Assembly: GCA_963930055.1 (NCBI GenBank)
Contig: CAWVKS010000003.1
Coordinates: 62,001-126,000 of the forward strand
Source of the DNA: Pullichristensenella sp963930055
GTDB lineage: Bacteria; Bacillota; Clostridia; Christensenellales; Aristaeellaceae
Direction: 5' to 3'
Length of the DNA stretch: 64,000 bases
The position numbers and the translations under genes were made by a program. Numbering within the stretch: position 1 is the stretch's first letter; every line of letters starts with the position of its first letter. The notes beneath the pieces were generated by a model that saw nothing but the letters and a program-made list of their open reading frames with translations, was not told the DNA's origin and searched no databases. Of the stretch, positions 8,219 to 16,023 are shown one piece after another.

Positions 8219-9001
8219 TTACGCGCCGATTTTGACGATCTTTTCGGCGACGACCGCCTCCGGCTCCGCGCCGGCGGCCTCGCCGTCATAGGTCACGCGC
8301 ACGGCGTCGCCCACGGCGAGCCCCTCGGGCAGCAGCGCCGCGTCGAACGTCACCGTCACCGCGCCGTCGCCCTCGCCGAGCGTCATCGAGCCCTCTGAAA
8401 GCTCCGTCACGATGTCCTCCAGCGCGTACACGGGCACGGCCAGCCCCGCCGACACCTGCGGGGGGATGGAGAGCGTGGCCGCGCCGTCGTAGTAGATGAT
8501 GGCGCGCTGCGCGTCAAAGCCCGTCTGCGCCCATTCCTCGGGCAGGTTCACGCGGTATTCGCCGCCCTCCGCGTTGTAGAGCAAAATGGCGTTTTCCTCG
8601 GGATAGACCTCCAGCACGTCGCCCTCCAGCTTGTGGGAGACGACGCGCCCGGCCGTTACCTGCGGGGGCAGGGAGCGGGTCATCACGCCGTTGTAGTCCA
8701 CGTACACATAGTCGCCCACAGCCAGTTCATAACCCGTTTCCATCACGGTATCCTCGCTGAGGTGCACCATCACTTCGCCCTGCGTCGTATCCTCGATCAG
8801 CATTCCCTCGTCGCTGATTTCGAGGATCGCGCCCTGCAGCATGTATACCTGCATCTCCGCCTCCGGCGCGTCTGCGGCGTCGGCCTCGAGCCAGCCGCCT
8901 TCCTCGGCGGCAGCCTCCGGCGCGGGGGCGGCCTCTTCGGCGCAGGCGATGGGCAGGGCCGCCATCAGTATGGCGATCAACAAAGAAAGCAGCTTCATCA
9001 T
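8219..9001 (-). CDS. Secreted protein with three tandem beta-rich repeats
   Basis: A 260-residue exported protein of unknown function. A signal peptide (MMKLLSLLIAILMAALPIAC) is followed by an Ala/Glu/Pro linker. The rest is three related units of about 65 residues, each starting with a strand-rich segment (GAILEISDEGMLIE; GDVLEVYPEENAILL; DIVTELSEGSMTL) and ending in a D-Y-V-x-V-x-Y-N/D-G type strand; two end in S-L/I-PPQV-T/S-AG. The pattern resembles small OB-like or DUF3221-type exported domains, but I do not recognise the family firmly. ATG 9001 has GGAGG eight bases upstream. Confidence 0.7.
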   Translation of the reverse strand: MMKLLSLLIAILMAALPIACAEEAAPAPEAAAEEGGWLEADAADAPEAEMQVYMLQGAILEISDEGMLIEDTTQGEVMVHLSEDTVMETGYELAVGDYVYVDYNGVMTRSLPPQVTAGRVVSHKLEGDVLEVYPEENAILLYNAEGGEYRVNLPEEWAQTGFDAQRAIIYYDGAATLSIPPQVSAGLAVPVYALEDIVTELSEGSMTLGEGDGAVTVTFDAALLPEGLAVGDAVRVTYDGEAAGAEPEAVVAEKIVKIGA

Positions 9002-9105
9002 GGAAGTTTCCTCCGTTTCCAGCTTGTTCACTTATTCAGACGGACGCGCCGCCCCATTGGTTCCCGCCCCGCGCAAAAAACCGCGAAAACCGCCCCGGCG
9101 GGGAT

Positions 9106-9136
9106 GAAAATGCCCGCCATCCGCAGGAAGGCGGGC
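9106..9136 (-). terminator. Terminator of the lysine-type ABC operon
   Basis: GCCCGCC and GGCGGGC pair around an 11-base loop and are followed by ATTTTC on the minus strand, just after the ATPase stop. Confidence 0.6.
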
Positions 9137-9142
9137 GACGGC

Positions 9143-9874
<732 letters not shown>

Positions 9875-9876
9875 GC

Positions 9877-10668
9877 TCATGCCTCCTTCGACGTGTCCAC
9901 GCGGATGGCCGCGCGGCTGTCGGATTGCGAACCGCAGATGACGTAGTTGTCCGGCCCGTCCATCTTCTTTTCGATGAGGCGCAGAATGCGCGTCACCGTG
10001 AAGGTGAGGATGAAGTAGATCACGGCGATGATGAAGAACGCTTCAAAATAACGATAGTAAAGGCCGGCGGCGGATTTGCCCTGGAAGTACAGCTCTGTGA
10101 CGGAAATGACGTTCAGGACAGACGAGTCCTTGATGTTGACCACGAACTCATTGCCGATGGAGGGCATGATGTTGCGCACCGCCTGCGGCAGCACCACCGT
10201 CACCATCGTCTGCCAGTGGGTCATGCCGATGGAGCGCGCCGCCTCAGTCTGCCCGCGGTCGATGGAGATGATGCCGCCGCGCACGATCTCGGCCATGTAC
10301 GCGCCGGTGTTGATGGAAATGATCAGTATGGCCGCCTGCAGCGTCGGAAGCTGCGGCCCGCCCATGTAGGGGATGCCGTAGAAGATGACCATGGCCTGCA
10401 CCATCATCGGCGTGCCGCGGAACACTTCTATATAAATGCCCAGCACGGCGTTGAGCAGCCTGACGAGCGCCCGCTTCCACATCGGCGCGCGCGGCCCCAG
10501 TTCGATGGTGCGGGCGATGCCCACCAGCAGGCCGATGAGAAAGCCGAGGATGGTGCCGCTGATGGCGATGAGCATGGTCATGCCCGCGCCGCGCAAGAAC
10601 AGCGGGCCGTATTGCTCCAGCAGGAAGACGACCCAGCCAAAGAAGGTCGTCGGGGAGGTCGATGGCAT
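9877..10668 (-). CDS. Amino-acid ABC transporter permease (probably lysine)
   Basis: A 263-residue permease of the HisMQ/GlnP family. Membrane helices begin with FLLEQYGPLFLRGAGMTMLI, and the cytoplasmic EAA-type loop reads EAARSIGMTHWQTM with IMPSIGNEF after it. ATG 10668 is preceded by AAAGGAGCAG; the upstream ATG at 10692 is not. A C-terminal soluble tail of about 30 residues is slightly longer than usual. It partners with the ATPase at 9143 and the binding protein at 10771, probably as a homodimer because only one permease is present. Confidence 0.92.
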   Translation of the reverse strand: MPSTSPTTFFGWVVFLLEQYGPLFLRGAGMTMLIAISGTILGFLIGLLVGIARTIELGPRAPMWKRALVRLLNAVLGIYIEVFRGTPMMVQAMVIFYGIPYMGGPQLPTLQAAILIISINTGAYMAEIVRGGIISIDRGQTEAARSIGMTHWQTMVTVVLPQAVRNIMPSIGNEFVVNIKDSSVLNVISVTELYFQGKSAAGLYYRYFEAFFIIAVIYFILTFTVTRILRLIEKKMDGPDNYVICGSQSDSRAAIRVDTSKEA

Positions 10669-10708
10669 GTGAACTGCTCCTTTCCGGGGCAAGCGCCCCG
10701 CGCAGAAA

Positions 10709-10730
10709 GCGGCGGGGAAGGCCCCGCCGC
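10709..10730 (-). terminator. Intercistronic hairpin after the binding-protein gene
   Basis: GCGGCGGGG and CCCCGCCGC form a 9-bp stem with a four-base loop, followed on the minus strand by TTTC. It sits between the binding-protein and permease genes, the same position as hairpins in two other ABC operons of this window, and probably lowers downstream expression. Confidence 0.55.
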
Positions 10731-10770
10731 GCTGTGCCTGCGCCGGATGCGGCGCGGGCGTTGTCCCGCG

Positions 10771-11565
10771 TTATTCCGCGCTGGGCTGGTCGGCCAGCAC
10801 GTCCTCCATGATCTGCAAACGCTCCTCGTCGGAGATGGTGGCCAGCGCCTCGTTGATCTGCGCGGTCAGTTCGCTGCCCTTGGCCACGCCGATGGCGATG
10901 GAGGTGTCCGCCGGGTCGGTCTCAAAGCCCTGCCCGTCGGCAAATTCCACGTAGGTCAGGTCGGGGTTGGTGGCCACGGCGCTTTCCGCGCCGGGGCGTT
11001 CGGAGATGTAGCCGTCGATGACGCCGGAGTTGAGGGCCACGATCATCGTCGGGAAGGTGTCCATGGCCGTCTGCTTCTGCACGTCGGGGATCTGGTCGAT
11101 CACGGTGTAGTGGAAGGTGTTGAGCTGGCCGGTGATCTTCGCGCCGGCGAAGTCGGCAAGGGAGGCAGCGTTCGCGTAAGCGCCGTCCTTGCGCACGACG
11201 ACGACCAGTTCGCTCTCATAGTAGGGGTCGGTGAAGTCGATGGTGGCCATGCGCTCGGCGGTGGGGCTCATGCCGGCGATGATCACGTCGATGTTGCCGG
11301 AGAGCAGCGAGGGCACCAGCCCGTCCCACTCGGTCTTGACGATCTCGATGTCGCAGCCCAGTTCTTCCGCCACGCGCTTGGCGATGCGCACGTCGTAGCC
11401 GTCGGCGTAACCGCCGCCCGAGAGGGGCAGGGCCTCGTCGCTTGCCTCGGTCTGCGTCCAGTTGTAGGGCGCGTAGTTGCACTCCATGCCCACGCGCAGC
11501 GTTTCGGCGCAGGCAAAGCTCCCAAGCAGCATCAGGGCGATCAGGGCGCAAAGCAGTCTCTTCAT
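10771..11565 (-). CDS. Amino-acid ABC substrate-binding protein (probably lysine)
   Basis: A 264-residue SBP_bac_3 family protein. The signal peptide MKRLLCALIALMLLGSFACA is followed by ETLRVGMECNYAPYNW, the classic start of polar-amino-acid binding lobes; GYDVRIAKRVAEELGCDIEIV and DVIIAGMSPTAERM are further family blocks. ATG 11565 follows AAGGAGGACGAACCC. A lysine riboswitch with a terminator precedes it, so lysine is the most likely ligand. The signal-peptide Cys sits at the cleavage region but is not in a good lipobox. Confidence 0.9.
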   Translation of the reverse strand: MKRLLCALIALMLLGSFACAETLRVGMECNYAPYNWTQTEASDEALPLSGGGYADGYDVRIAKRVAEELGCDIEIVKTEWDGLVPSLLSGNIDVIIAGMSPTAERMATIDFTDPYYESELVVVVRKDGAYANAASLADFAGAKITGQLNTFHYTVIDQIPDVQKQTAMDTFPTMIVALNSGVIDGYISERPGAESAVATNPDLTYVEFADGQGFETDPADTSIAIGVAKGSELTAQINEALATISDEERLQIMEDVLADQPSAE

Positions 11566-11620
11566 GGGTTCGTCCTCCTTTTTGTGTTCCGTCAGATCAC
11601 AGTTCTGCCGGCCGGACGTG

Positions 11621-11652
11621 CAAAAAGCGGTCGCAGCCAGCGCCACGACCGT
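11621..11652 (-). terminator. Riboswitch-controlled terminator of the lysine ABC operon
   Basis: On the minus strand CGGTCGTGGC pairs with GCTGCGACCG (10 bp with two G-U pairs, loop GCTG) and is followed by CTTTTTG. It lies 30 bases after the riboswitch core and about 55 bases before the first ATG, where an attenuator is expected. Confidence 0.8.
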
Positions 11653-11681
11653 TTTGATATACAGAAAAAGACCTGTATCCG

Positions 11682-11858
11682 GCAATAGCGCTCCACCGTC
11701 CGTTCCCGGACCGTGACAGTCGGCCGGATATTCTCCGGTCGCCCAACGCCTTCCCCCTCAAGCGGGTCGGCATTTCGGCGGCGTCCCCTTTTGCGCGGGC
11801 TCACAGCCGCTTGAGCGGCTCCCCCGCGTGACTGATGAACAGCCGCGCCTCTAATTGC
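11682..11858 (-). ncRNA. Lysine riboswitch (L-box)
   Basis: The minus-strand leader contains the ordered conserved blocks of the lysine riboswitch: TTAGAGGCGCG at the start, AAAGGGGACGCCGCCGAA in the middle, CTGTCAC, and GGTGGAGCGCTATT at the end. The P1 helix forms between GCAATTAG at about 11858 and CTATTGC at about 11682 with one bulged T. Each block matches the order and spacing in Bacillus lysC. It should repress the downstream importer when lysine is abundant. A terminator and an alternative antiterminator fold follow. The 433-bp gene-free stretch 11566-11998 is otherwise explained by the leader and promoter. Confidence 0.92.
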
Positions 11859-11884
11859 GTCCGGCTCTGTTGAGCCGTGCCTTT

Positions 11885-11913
11885 ATCATACGCGCCTCAA
11901 GCGCGTCTGTCAA
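11885..11913 (-). promoter_or_regulatory. Promoter of the lysine-riboswitch operon
   Basis: Minus-strand TTGACA (11908-11913) and TATGAT (11885-11890), spacer 17 bp, placing the transcript start about 20 bases before the riboswitch P1 helix. Confidence 0.8.
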
Positions 11914-11998
11914 GCCGTTTCCTGCGATTTAACAAAAATTTCCGCCGAAAAACGGCCCGGACTTGCATCCGAACCGTTCTGAAATTGCAAATACGCCT

Positions 11999-12367
11999 TC
12001 AAGAGGTCTGCGAGGCCGCTTCCAGCCGCAAAAGGCTTTCCTCATCCAAACCGCTCAAAAGCAGCGTCGCCGCCAGCGCGCTCTGGTCCATGGAAAGGCT
12101 GAAGCGGCGGGCGAAAAGCAGCAGCAGCCGGTCGCGCCGCGCCTCCAGTTCCTCCGCCAGATGGAGCCCTTCCCCGGTCAATTTCACCGCGCCGTAGGGC
12201 TTTTTCTCCGTCAGGCCGCTTTTGCCGAGGTTTTCCAGCATGCGGTGCACCGAGGGGCGGGAGACGCCCAGCACCGTGGAGACGTCCTTGGAGGCGATCT
12301 CCCCGCCCAGCCGCGTCAGCGACAAAAGCGCCAGCAGGCAGCGAATTTGCGCGTCCGTCAATCGCAT
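11999..12367 (-). CDS. DtxR-like winged-helix regulator lacking usual metal ligands
   Basis: A 122-residue regulator resembling the N-terminal half of DtxR/MntR proteins: a helix-turn-helix (GGEIASKDVSTVLGVSRPSVHRML), the wing YGAVKLTGEGLHLAEEL, then a short helical segment. In DtxR the following region carries histidine, glutamate and cysteine metal ligands; here the aligned residues are RRDRLLLLF and TLLLSGLDEE with no histidine. It may sense metal differently, or not at all. ATG 12367 is preceded by GGAGGGGC. Proximity to the feo genes and their TTAG/CTAA palindromes makes an iron-related role plausible. Confidence 0.7.
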   Translation of the reverse strand: MRLTDAQIRCLLALLSLTRLGGEIASKDVSTVLGVSRPSVHRMLENLGKSGLTEKKPYGAVKLTGEGLHLAEELEARRDRLLLLFARRFSLSMDQSALAATLLLSGLDEESLLRLEAASQTS

Positions 12368-12384
12368 GGATGCCCCTCCGTTCC

Positions 12385-12556
12385 CAGAGCGCCGATAAAG
12401 CCCACAACCGCAAAAATTGCCCTGATATAAAAACAATCAGATGCTATTTTTGCTTCCTACGTCAGCTGCACTTGCCGCCTGCGGTCACTTACGTCTATGT
12501 AAGCTCCCTTGTCGGCAAGTTTGTTTCCTTGACTTGCGGGTTTTCTCAACGCTCTG
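12385..12556 (+). repeat. Dispersed structured repeat, copy A (172 bp)
   Basis: One of four related intergenic elements. Borders are CAGAGCG and CGCTCTG. Nested stems: AGAGCG with CGCTCT; CCCACAA with TTGCGGG (with extension AAAG/TTTT); GCAAAAAT with ATTTTTGC enclosing CTGAT/ATCAG; and an inner module with ACTTGCCG/CGGCAAGT around CTTAC/GTAAG. It lies between the feo operon end and the DtxR-like gene. No open reading frame is evident. Confidence 0.8.
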
Positions 12557-12570
12557 TCAGTCTGCATACC

Positions 12571-12599
12571 GGGGCGGGAAGCATGCCTCCCGCCCCAAA
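12571..12599 (-). terminator. Hairpin at the end of the feo operon
   Basis: GGGGCGGGA and TCCCGCCCC form a 9-bp stem just after the stop of the Cys-rich peptide gene. There is no clear T-run, so termination strength is uncertain. Confidence 0.5.
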
Positions 12600-12604
12600 G
12601 TCCG

Positions 12605-12760
12605 TCACTTGGCCTGCTCGTGGCGGCAGCCGCCGCACCCGCCGCATCCGCCGCAGTTGCAGCTGCATCCGCCCTTGCCATTGCGCCTGTCGCGCACCAT
12701 CTTAAAGACGATCGCGCCCACGAGCACGGCGAGCGCGCCGCCGACGATCCATGTCGCCAT
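12605..12760 (-). CDS. FeoB-associated Cys-rich membrane peptide
   Basis: A 51-residue protein. Residues 3-20 (TWIVGGALAVLVGAIVFK) form one membrane helix, a basic stretch MVRDRRNGK follows, and the C-terminal tail contains six cysteines in GCSCNCGGCGGCGGC plus one histidine. This is the layout of the small FeoB-associated Cys-rich membrane proteins found after feoB in Firmicutes. ATG 12760 follows GGGAGG. It probably helps FeoB at the inner membrane face, perhaps by binding ferrous iron, but its function is not proven. It lies 23 bases after feoB. Confidence 0.85.
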   Translation of the reverse strand: MATWIVGGALAVLVGAIVFKMVRDRRNGKGGCSCNCGGCGGCGGCRHEQAK

Positions 12761-12783
12761 TGCGTATACCTCCCGAAGCGTCC

Positions 12784-15177
12784 TTACGCGCCCACCTTGA
12801 CCTTCTGGGTCAGGCGGTTGTCGTCATAGCGGTTCTTGCGCAGCAGCATGTAGAGGAAGAATACCACCAGCAGGATGGCCACCGCCGTGCCCACGCCGAA
12901 GCCCGCGCCGGCAAAGAGCAGGCCGAGCTGGTAGACGGTCAGGGCCACGGCGTAGGCGAACAGGCACTGATAGCCGATGGCGAACGCCGTCCACTTGCCG
13001 TTGTTCATCTCGCGCTTGATGGCGCCCATGGCCGCGAAGCACGGCGCGCACAGCAGGTTGAAGATGAGGAAGGCGAACGCCGCCAGCTGCCCGTGGCCGC
13101 CGCTGGATTCGTCGAAACTCTGGGCGATGGGGGAGAGCGCCGCGCTCTTTTCCTCGTTGCTCATGTTTTCGTCCTCGACGATGCCCATGGCCGCGTCCTC
13201 GCCTTCTTCGTCGGTGACGCCGTAGAGTACGCCGAACACGCCGACCACTTCTTCCTTGGCCACCAGGCCCATCACTGTAGCCACGGTGGATTGCCAGTTG
13301 CCAAAGCCCAACGGCTCGAACACGGGCGCCACCGCGCCGCCGATCTTGCCGAGGATGGACTGATCGGAGTTCTCCACCGCGCCGAACACCACGGGGCCTT
13401 CGGCCTCAGCGATGGCGGCCTCGGCGGCTGCATTGAGTTCCTCCGCGCTCACTTCCGTCTCCGCCGCTTCCGTTTCAGCAGCGGCAGGTTCCACCGGCGC
13501 GGGTGCCCAGCCGTAGCTGGAAGTGAACCAGATGAAGATGCTGGAGATGAGGATCACCGTACCGGCGCGCTTGATGAACGACCAGCCGCGCTCCCACATG
13601 CTGCGCAGCACGTTGCCGGCCACCGGCGCGTGGTAGGCGGGCAGTTCCATGACGAAGGGGGCGGGGTCGCCGGCGAACATCTTCGTCTTTTTCAGCATGA
13701 TGCCGCTGACGATGACCGCCGCCACGCCGATGAAGTACGCGCCTGTGGACACCCAGCCGGAGTTGCCAAACAGCGCGCCCGCGATCAGGCCGACGATGGG
13801 CATCTTCGCACCGCAGGGGATGAAGGTGGTGGTCATGATGGTCATCTTGCGGTCGCGGTCCTGCTCGATGGTGCGCGAGGCCATCACGCCCGGCACGCCG
13901 CAGCCCGAGCCGATCAGCATGGGGATGAAGCTCTTGCCCGAGAGGCCGAATTTGCGGAAGATGCGGTCCATGATGAACGCCACGCGCGCCATGTAGCCGA
14001 CGTCCTCCAGTATGCCCAGCATGATAAAGAGGATCAGCATCTGCGGCACAAAGCCGATCACCGCGCCCACGCCGCCGATGATGCCGTCGCCGATGAGGCC
14101 CACCAGCCAGCCCGCGGTGCCGATGCTCTCCAGCCACGCCATCACCGGCGCCTGTATCCATTCGCCGACGAACACGTCGTTGGTAAAGCCCGTCACGATG
14201 TCGCCGATGGTCTGTATGGACACCCAGTAGACAAACCACATGACCACCACGAAGATGGGAAGCCCCAGCCAGCGGTTGGTGACGATGCGGTCGATCTTGT
14301 CCGACGCGGTCAAAGAGCCCTTGGGCTTGCCTTTTCTGACGCAGGTCGCCACCAGCTTGCTTATGTAGGCGTAGCGCTGGTTGGTGATGATGGATTCGGC
14401 GTCGTCGTCCATCTCGCTTTCGCAGTCCCGGACGGCCTTTTCGATGGCGTCCTGTATGCCCCCCGGCAGGTTCAGTTCCGCCCGCACCTTCTCGTCGCGC
14501 TCAAAGAGCTTGATGGCGTACCAGCGCGCCAGATGGGGTTCGACGATGGAGCCTTCGTGCCGGCTGCCGTCGGCGTGGTGGTGGTGCTCCGGCTCCTGCC
14601 CGTCCTTGTGGGTGATGAGATCCTCGATGTGCGCAAGCGCGTGCTCCACGCTGCCGGCAAACACGTGCGGCGGCTCGCGATGGCCGCCTTTTCTGCCAAG
14701 TTCCGCGGCCTTTTTCGCCACTTCCTGGCTGCCCATGCCCTTCAGCGCCGAGGTTTCCACCACTTCGCAGCCCAGCGCCTCGCCCAGTTTGCGCAACTGG
14801 ATGACGTCGCCGTTCTTGCGCGTGACGTCGATCATGTTCAGGGCGATGACCATGGGGATGCCCAGCTCCGCCAGCTGCGTGGTCAGATACAGGTTGCGCT
14901 CTATGTTCGTCGCGTCCACGATGTTGAGGATCGCGTCCGGCTTTTCGTTGACCAGATAGCCGCGCGCCACCACTTCCTCCAGCGTGTACGGCGAAAGGCT
15001 GTAAATGCCCGGCAGGTCCTGGATGATCACGTCGTCCGCGCCCTTGAGCCGGCCCTCTTTTTTCTCCACGGTAACGCCCGGCCAGTTGCCCACGAACTGG
15101 TTGAGCCCTGTCAGGTCGTTGAACATGGTCGTCTTGCCGCAGTTCGGATTGCCCGCCAGGGCGATCTTGATCGCCAT
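12784..15177 (-). CDS. feoB: Ferrous iron transporter FeoB
   Basis: A 797-residue GTPase-coupled ferrous iron transporter. The N-terminal G domain shows GNPNCGKTT (residues 9-17), DLPGIYSLSPYT and NMID; the C-terminal membrane domain has repeated Gate motifs including GSGCGVPGVMASRTIE and the matching FNLLCAPCFAAM. Unusual features are a histidine-rich stretch EHHHHADGSRHEG in the cytosolic region, an Ala/Glu-rich insertion around residues 555-590, and a charged loop TDEEGEDAAMGIVEDENMSNEE between later helices. ATG 15177 follows AAGGAGGGAACGAACA. It is the main gene of the feoA-feoA-feoB-Cys peptide operon. Confidence 0.97.
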   Translation of the reverse strand: MAIKIALAGNPNCGKTTMFNDLTGLNQFVGNWPGVTVEKKEGRLKGADDVIIQDLPGIYSLSPYTLEEVVARGYLVNEKPDAILNIVDATNIERNLYLTTQLAELGIPMVIALNMIDVTRKNGDVIQLRKLGEALGCEVVETSALKGMGSQEVAKKAAELGRKGGHREPPHVFAGSVEHALAHIEDLITHKDGQEPEHHHHADGSRHEGSIVEPHLARWYAIKLFERDEKVRAELNLPGGIQDAIEKAVRDCESEMDDDAESIITNQRYAYISKLVATCVRKGKPKGSLTASDKIDRIVTNRWLGLPIFVVVMWFVYWVSIQTIGDIVTGFTNDVFVGEWIQAPVMAWLESIGTAGWLVGLIGDGIIGGVGAVIGFVPQMLILFIMLGILEDVGYMARVAFIMDRIFRKFGLSGKSFIPMLIGSGCGVPGVMASRTIEQDRDRKMTIMTTTFIPCGAKMPIVGLIAGALFGNSGWVSTGAYFIGVAAVIVSGIMLKKTKMFAGDPAPFVMELPAYHAPVAGNVLRSMWERGWSFIKRAGTVILISSIFIWFTSSYGWAPAPVEPAAAETEAAETEVSAEELNAAAEAAIAEAEGPVVFGAVENSDQSILGKIGGAVAPVFEPLGFGNWQSTVATVMGLVAKEEVVGVFGVLYGVTDEEGEDAAMGIVEDENMSNEEKSAALSPIAQSFDESSGGHGQLAAFAFLIFNLLCAPCFAAMGAIKREMNNGKWTAFAIGYQCLFAYAVALTVYQLGLLFAGAGFGVGTAVAILLVVFFLYMLLRKNRYDDNRLTQKVKVGA

Positions 15178-15195
15178 TGTTCGTTCCCTCCTTAA

Positions 15196-15215
15196 AAGTT
15201 AGCTATATCTAACTT
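15196..15215. promoter_or_regulatory. 20-bp palindrome between feoA and feoB
   Basis: AAGTTAG and CTAACTT form a 7-bp inverted repeat around a 6-base centre, directly upstream of the feoB ribosome binding site. The core TTAG-N6-CTAA also occurs at 15712. This resembles half-sites of DtxR/IdeR boxes; it may be an operator or a small RNA hairpin. Confidence 0.5.
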
Positions 15216-15233
15216 ATGTGCGTAAAAAAGCCG

Positions 15234-15455
15234 TTACTCGACTTCGATCAGCTCCGCGTCGCCCTTGCGCACGCTTAATTCGTAGCCGCGCACGGTAAGC
15301 TCCAGCGGGTCGCCCAGCGGTGCCACCTTGCGCACATATACCTCCGTGCCCTTCGTCAGCCCCATGTCCATGATGCGCCGCTTGAGCGCGCCTTCCCCGT
15401 GCAGCCGCTTGATGACGGCCGTCTGCCCGATCTTTACATCCCTGAGTGTCCTCAT
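15234..15455 (-). CDS. feoA: FeoA domain protein, second of two
   Basis: A 73-residue SH3-like FeoA protein that supports FeoB function. Typical blocks are GQTAVIKRLHGEGALKRRIMDMGLTKGTEV and ELTVRGYELSVRKGDAELIEV. It has a good upstream site (GGAAGGGGAAC) before ATG 15455. It lies between the other feoA and feoB in the same orientation, so it should be co-transcribed. Confidence 0.93.
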   Translation of the reverse strand: MRTLRDVKIGQTAVIKRLHGEGALKRRIMDMGLTKGTEVYVRKVAPLGDPLELTVRGYELSVRKGDAELIEVE

Positions 15456-15477
15456 GTTCCCCTTCCTTTCTGCCGCT

Positions 15478-15690
15478 TCATACCATAATGCGCATAGCCA
15501 TTGTCTTATCCAGCGCCACGCGGCTGTCCTTGACCGAAAGGATCATGTTGCCGCCCATCTGGCTGACCACGGTCACTTCTTCGCCGACGACGAACCCCAG
15601 CTCCGCCAGATGCTGCCGCACCTCGTCGCGGCCGGTGATCTTGACGATGGTGTTGGTATCGCCAACGCTCGCCATCCCCAGAGGCATCAT
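15478..15690 (-). CDS. feoA: FeoA domain protein, first of two
   Basis: A 70-residue FeoA-family protein heading the operon. It shows GDTNTIVKITGRDEVRQHLAELGFVVGEEVTVV and closes with LDKTMAMRIMV. It is distinct from its neighbour, so the pair is an old duplication rather than a recent copy; paired FeoA proteins before FeoB are common in Clostridia. The first of two adjacent ATG codons (15690) is used here, with GGGGGAG just upstream; the second at 15687 has better spacing. Confidence 0.92.
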   Translation of the reverse strand: MMPLGMASVGDTNTIVKITGRDEVRQHLAELGFVVGEEVTVVSQMGGNMILSVKDSRVALDKTMAMRIMV

Positions 15691-15711
15691 ATTCTCCCCC
15701 CTTCCAGGCCA

Positions 15712-15725
15712 TTAGTCTAAACTAA
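15712..15725. promoter_or_regulatory. TTAG-N6-CTAA palindrome in the feo leader
   Basis: TTAGTCTAAACTAA, with 5-bp arms TTAGT/ACTAA, lies between the feo promoter and the first feoA gene. It shares its core with the palindromes at 15196 and 15781. Confidence 0.5.
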
Positions 15726-15777
15726 CCAGATCGGTGGAAAAACGGCGGCCATAGACGTTGACCACCAACCATGTGCT

Positions 15778-15806
15778 AGTTTAGCACGGCTAACAAATGG
15801 TGTCAA
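15778..15806 (-). promoter_or_regulatory. feo operon promoter with overlapping palindrome
   Basis: Minus-strand TTGACA (15801-15806) and TAAACT (15778-15783), 17-bp spacer. The spacer contains TTAGC-ACG-GCTAA (15781-15793), a perfect inverted repeat placed exactly where a repressor would block RNA polymerase. DtxR-family boxes in other bacteria are built from TTAG/CTAA half-sites. The gap 15691-16023 otherwise holds only this and the divergent promoter at 15938. Confidence 0.7.
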
Positions 15807-15937
15807 CCGCTTCATCAAAAAATTACAAAGCGCCCGGCGGGGGCGGCCGGGGCCATCCAGCCCGCCCTGACGGCATGTTTGTTTTGTCTTGCTAAACTTC
15901 GGGATGCATTATCATAGAAAAATTAACGCGCGCCGCA

Positions 15938-15966
15938 TTGACAAAAGCGCGGCGCGGTGGTTTAAT
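15938..15966 (+). promoter_or_regulatory. Promoter of the puuR-like/pot operon
   Basis: TTGACA at 15938-15943 and TTTAAT at 15961-15966 with a 17-bp spacer, about 50 bases before the XRE-cupin regulator start. Confidence 0.7.
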
Positions 15967-16023
15967 ATTAATCGCTTTGCAGTTTAGTAATTTTAAACCG
16001 ACGCGCGAAAGGGGAGGCGCACT

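Noticed and set aside
11566..11900. T-box leader for the amino-acid ABC operon
   Set aside because: There is no T-box sequence (AGGGTGG-x-ACC); the lysine riboswitch blocks are present instead.
12385..12556. Repeat as an insertion sequence with transposase
   Set aside because: No copy is longer than 173 bp and none has a coding frame, so at most it is a non-autonomous element.
12457..12681. A 74-codon minus frame rich in alanine
   Set aside because: It overlaps the real Cys-rich peptide gene in another frame and runs into repeat copy A; no ribosome binding site.
12751..15195. An 814-codon plus-strand frame opposite feoB
   Set aside because: The minus strand encodes clear FeoB with all motifs; the plus frame has shadow composition and no family resemblance.
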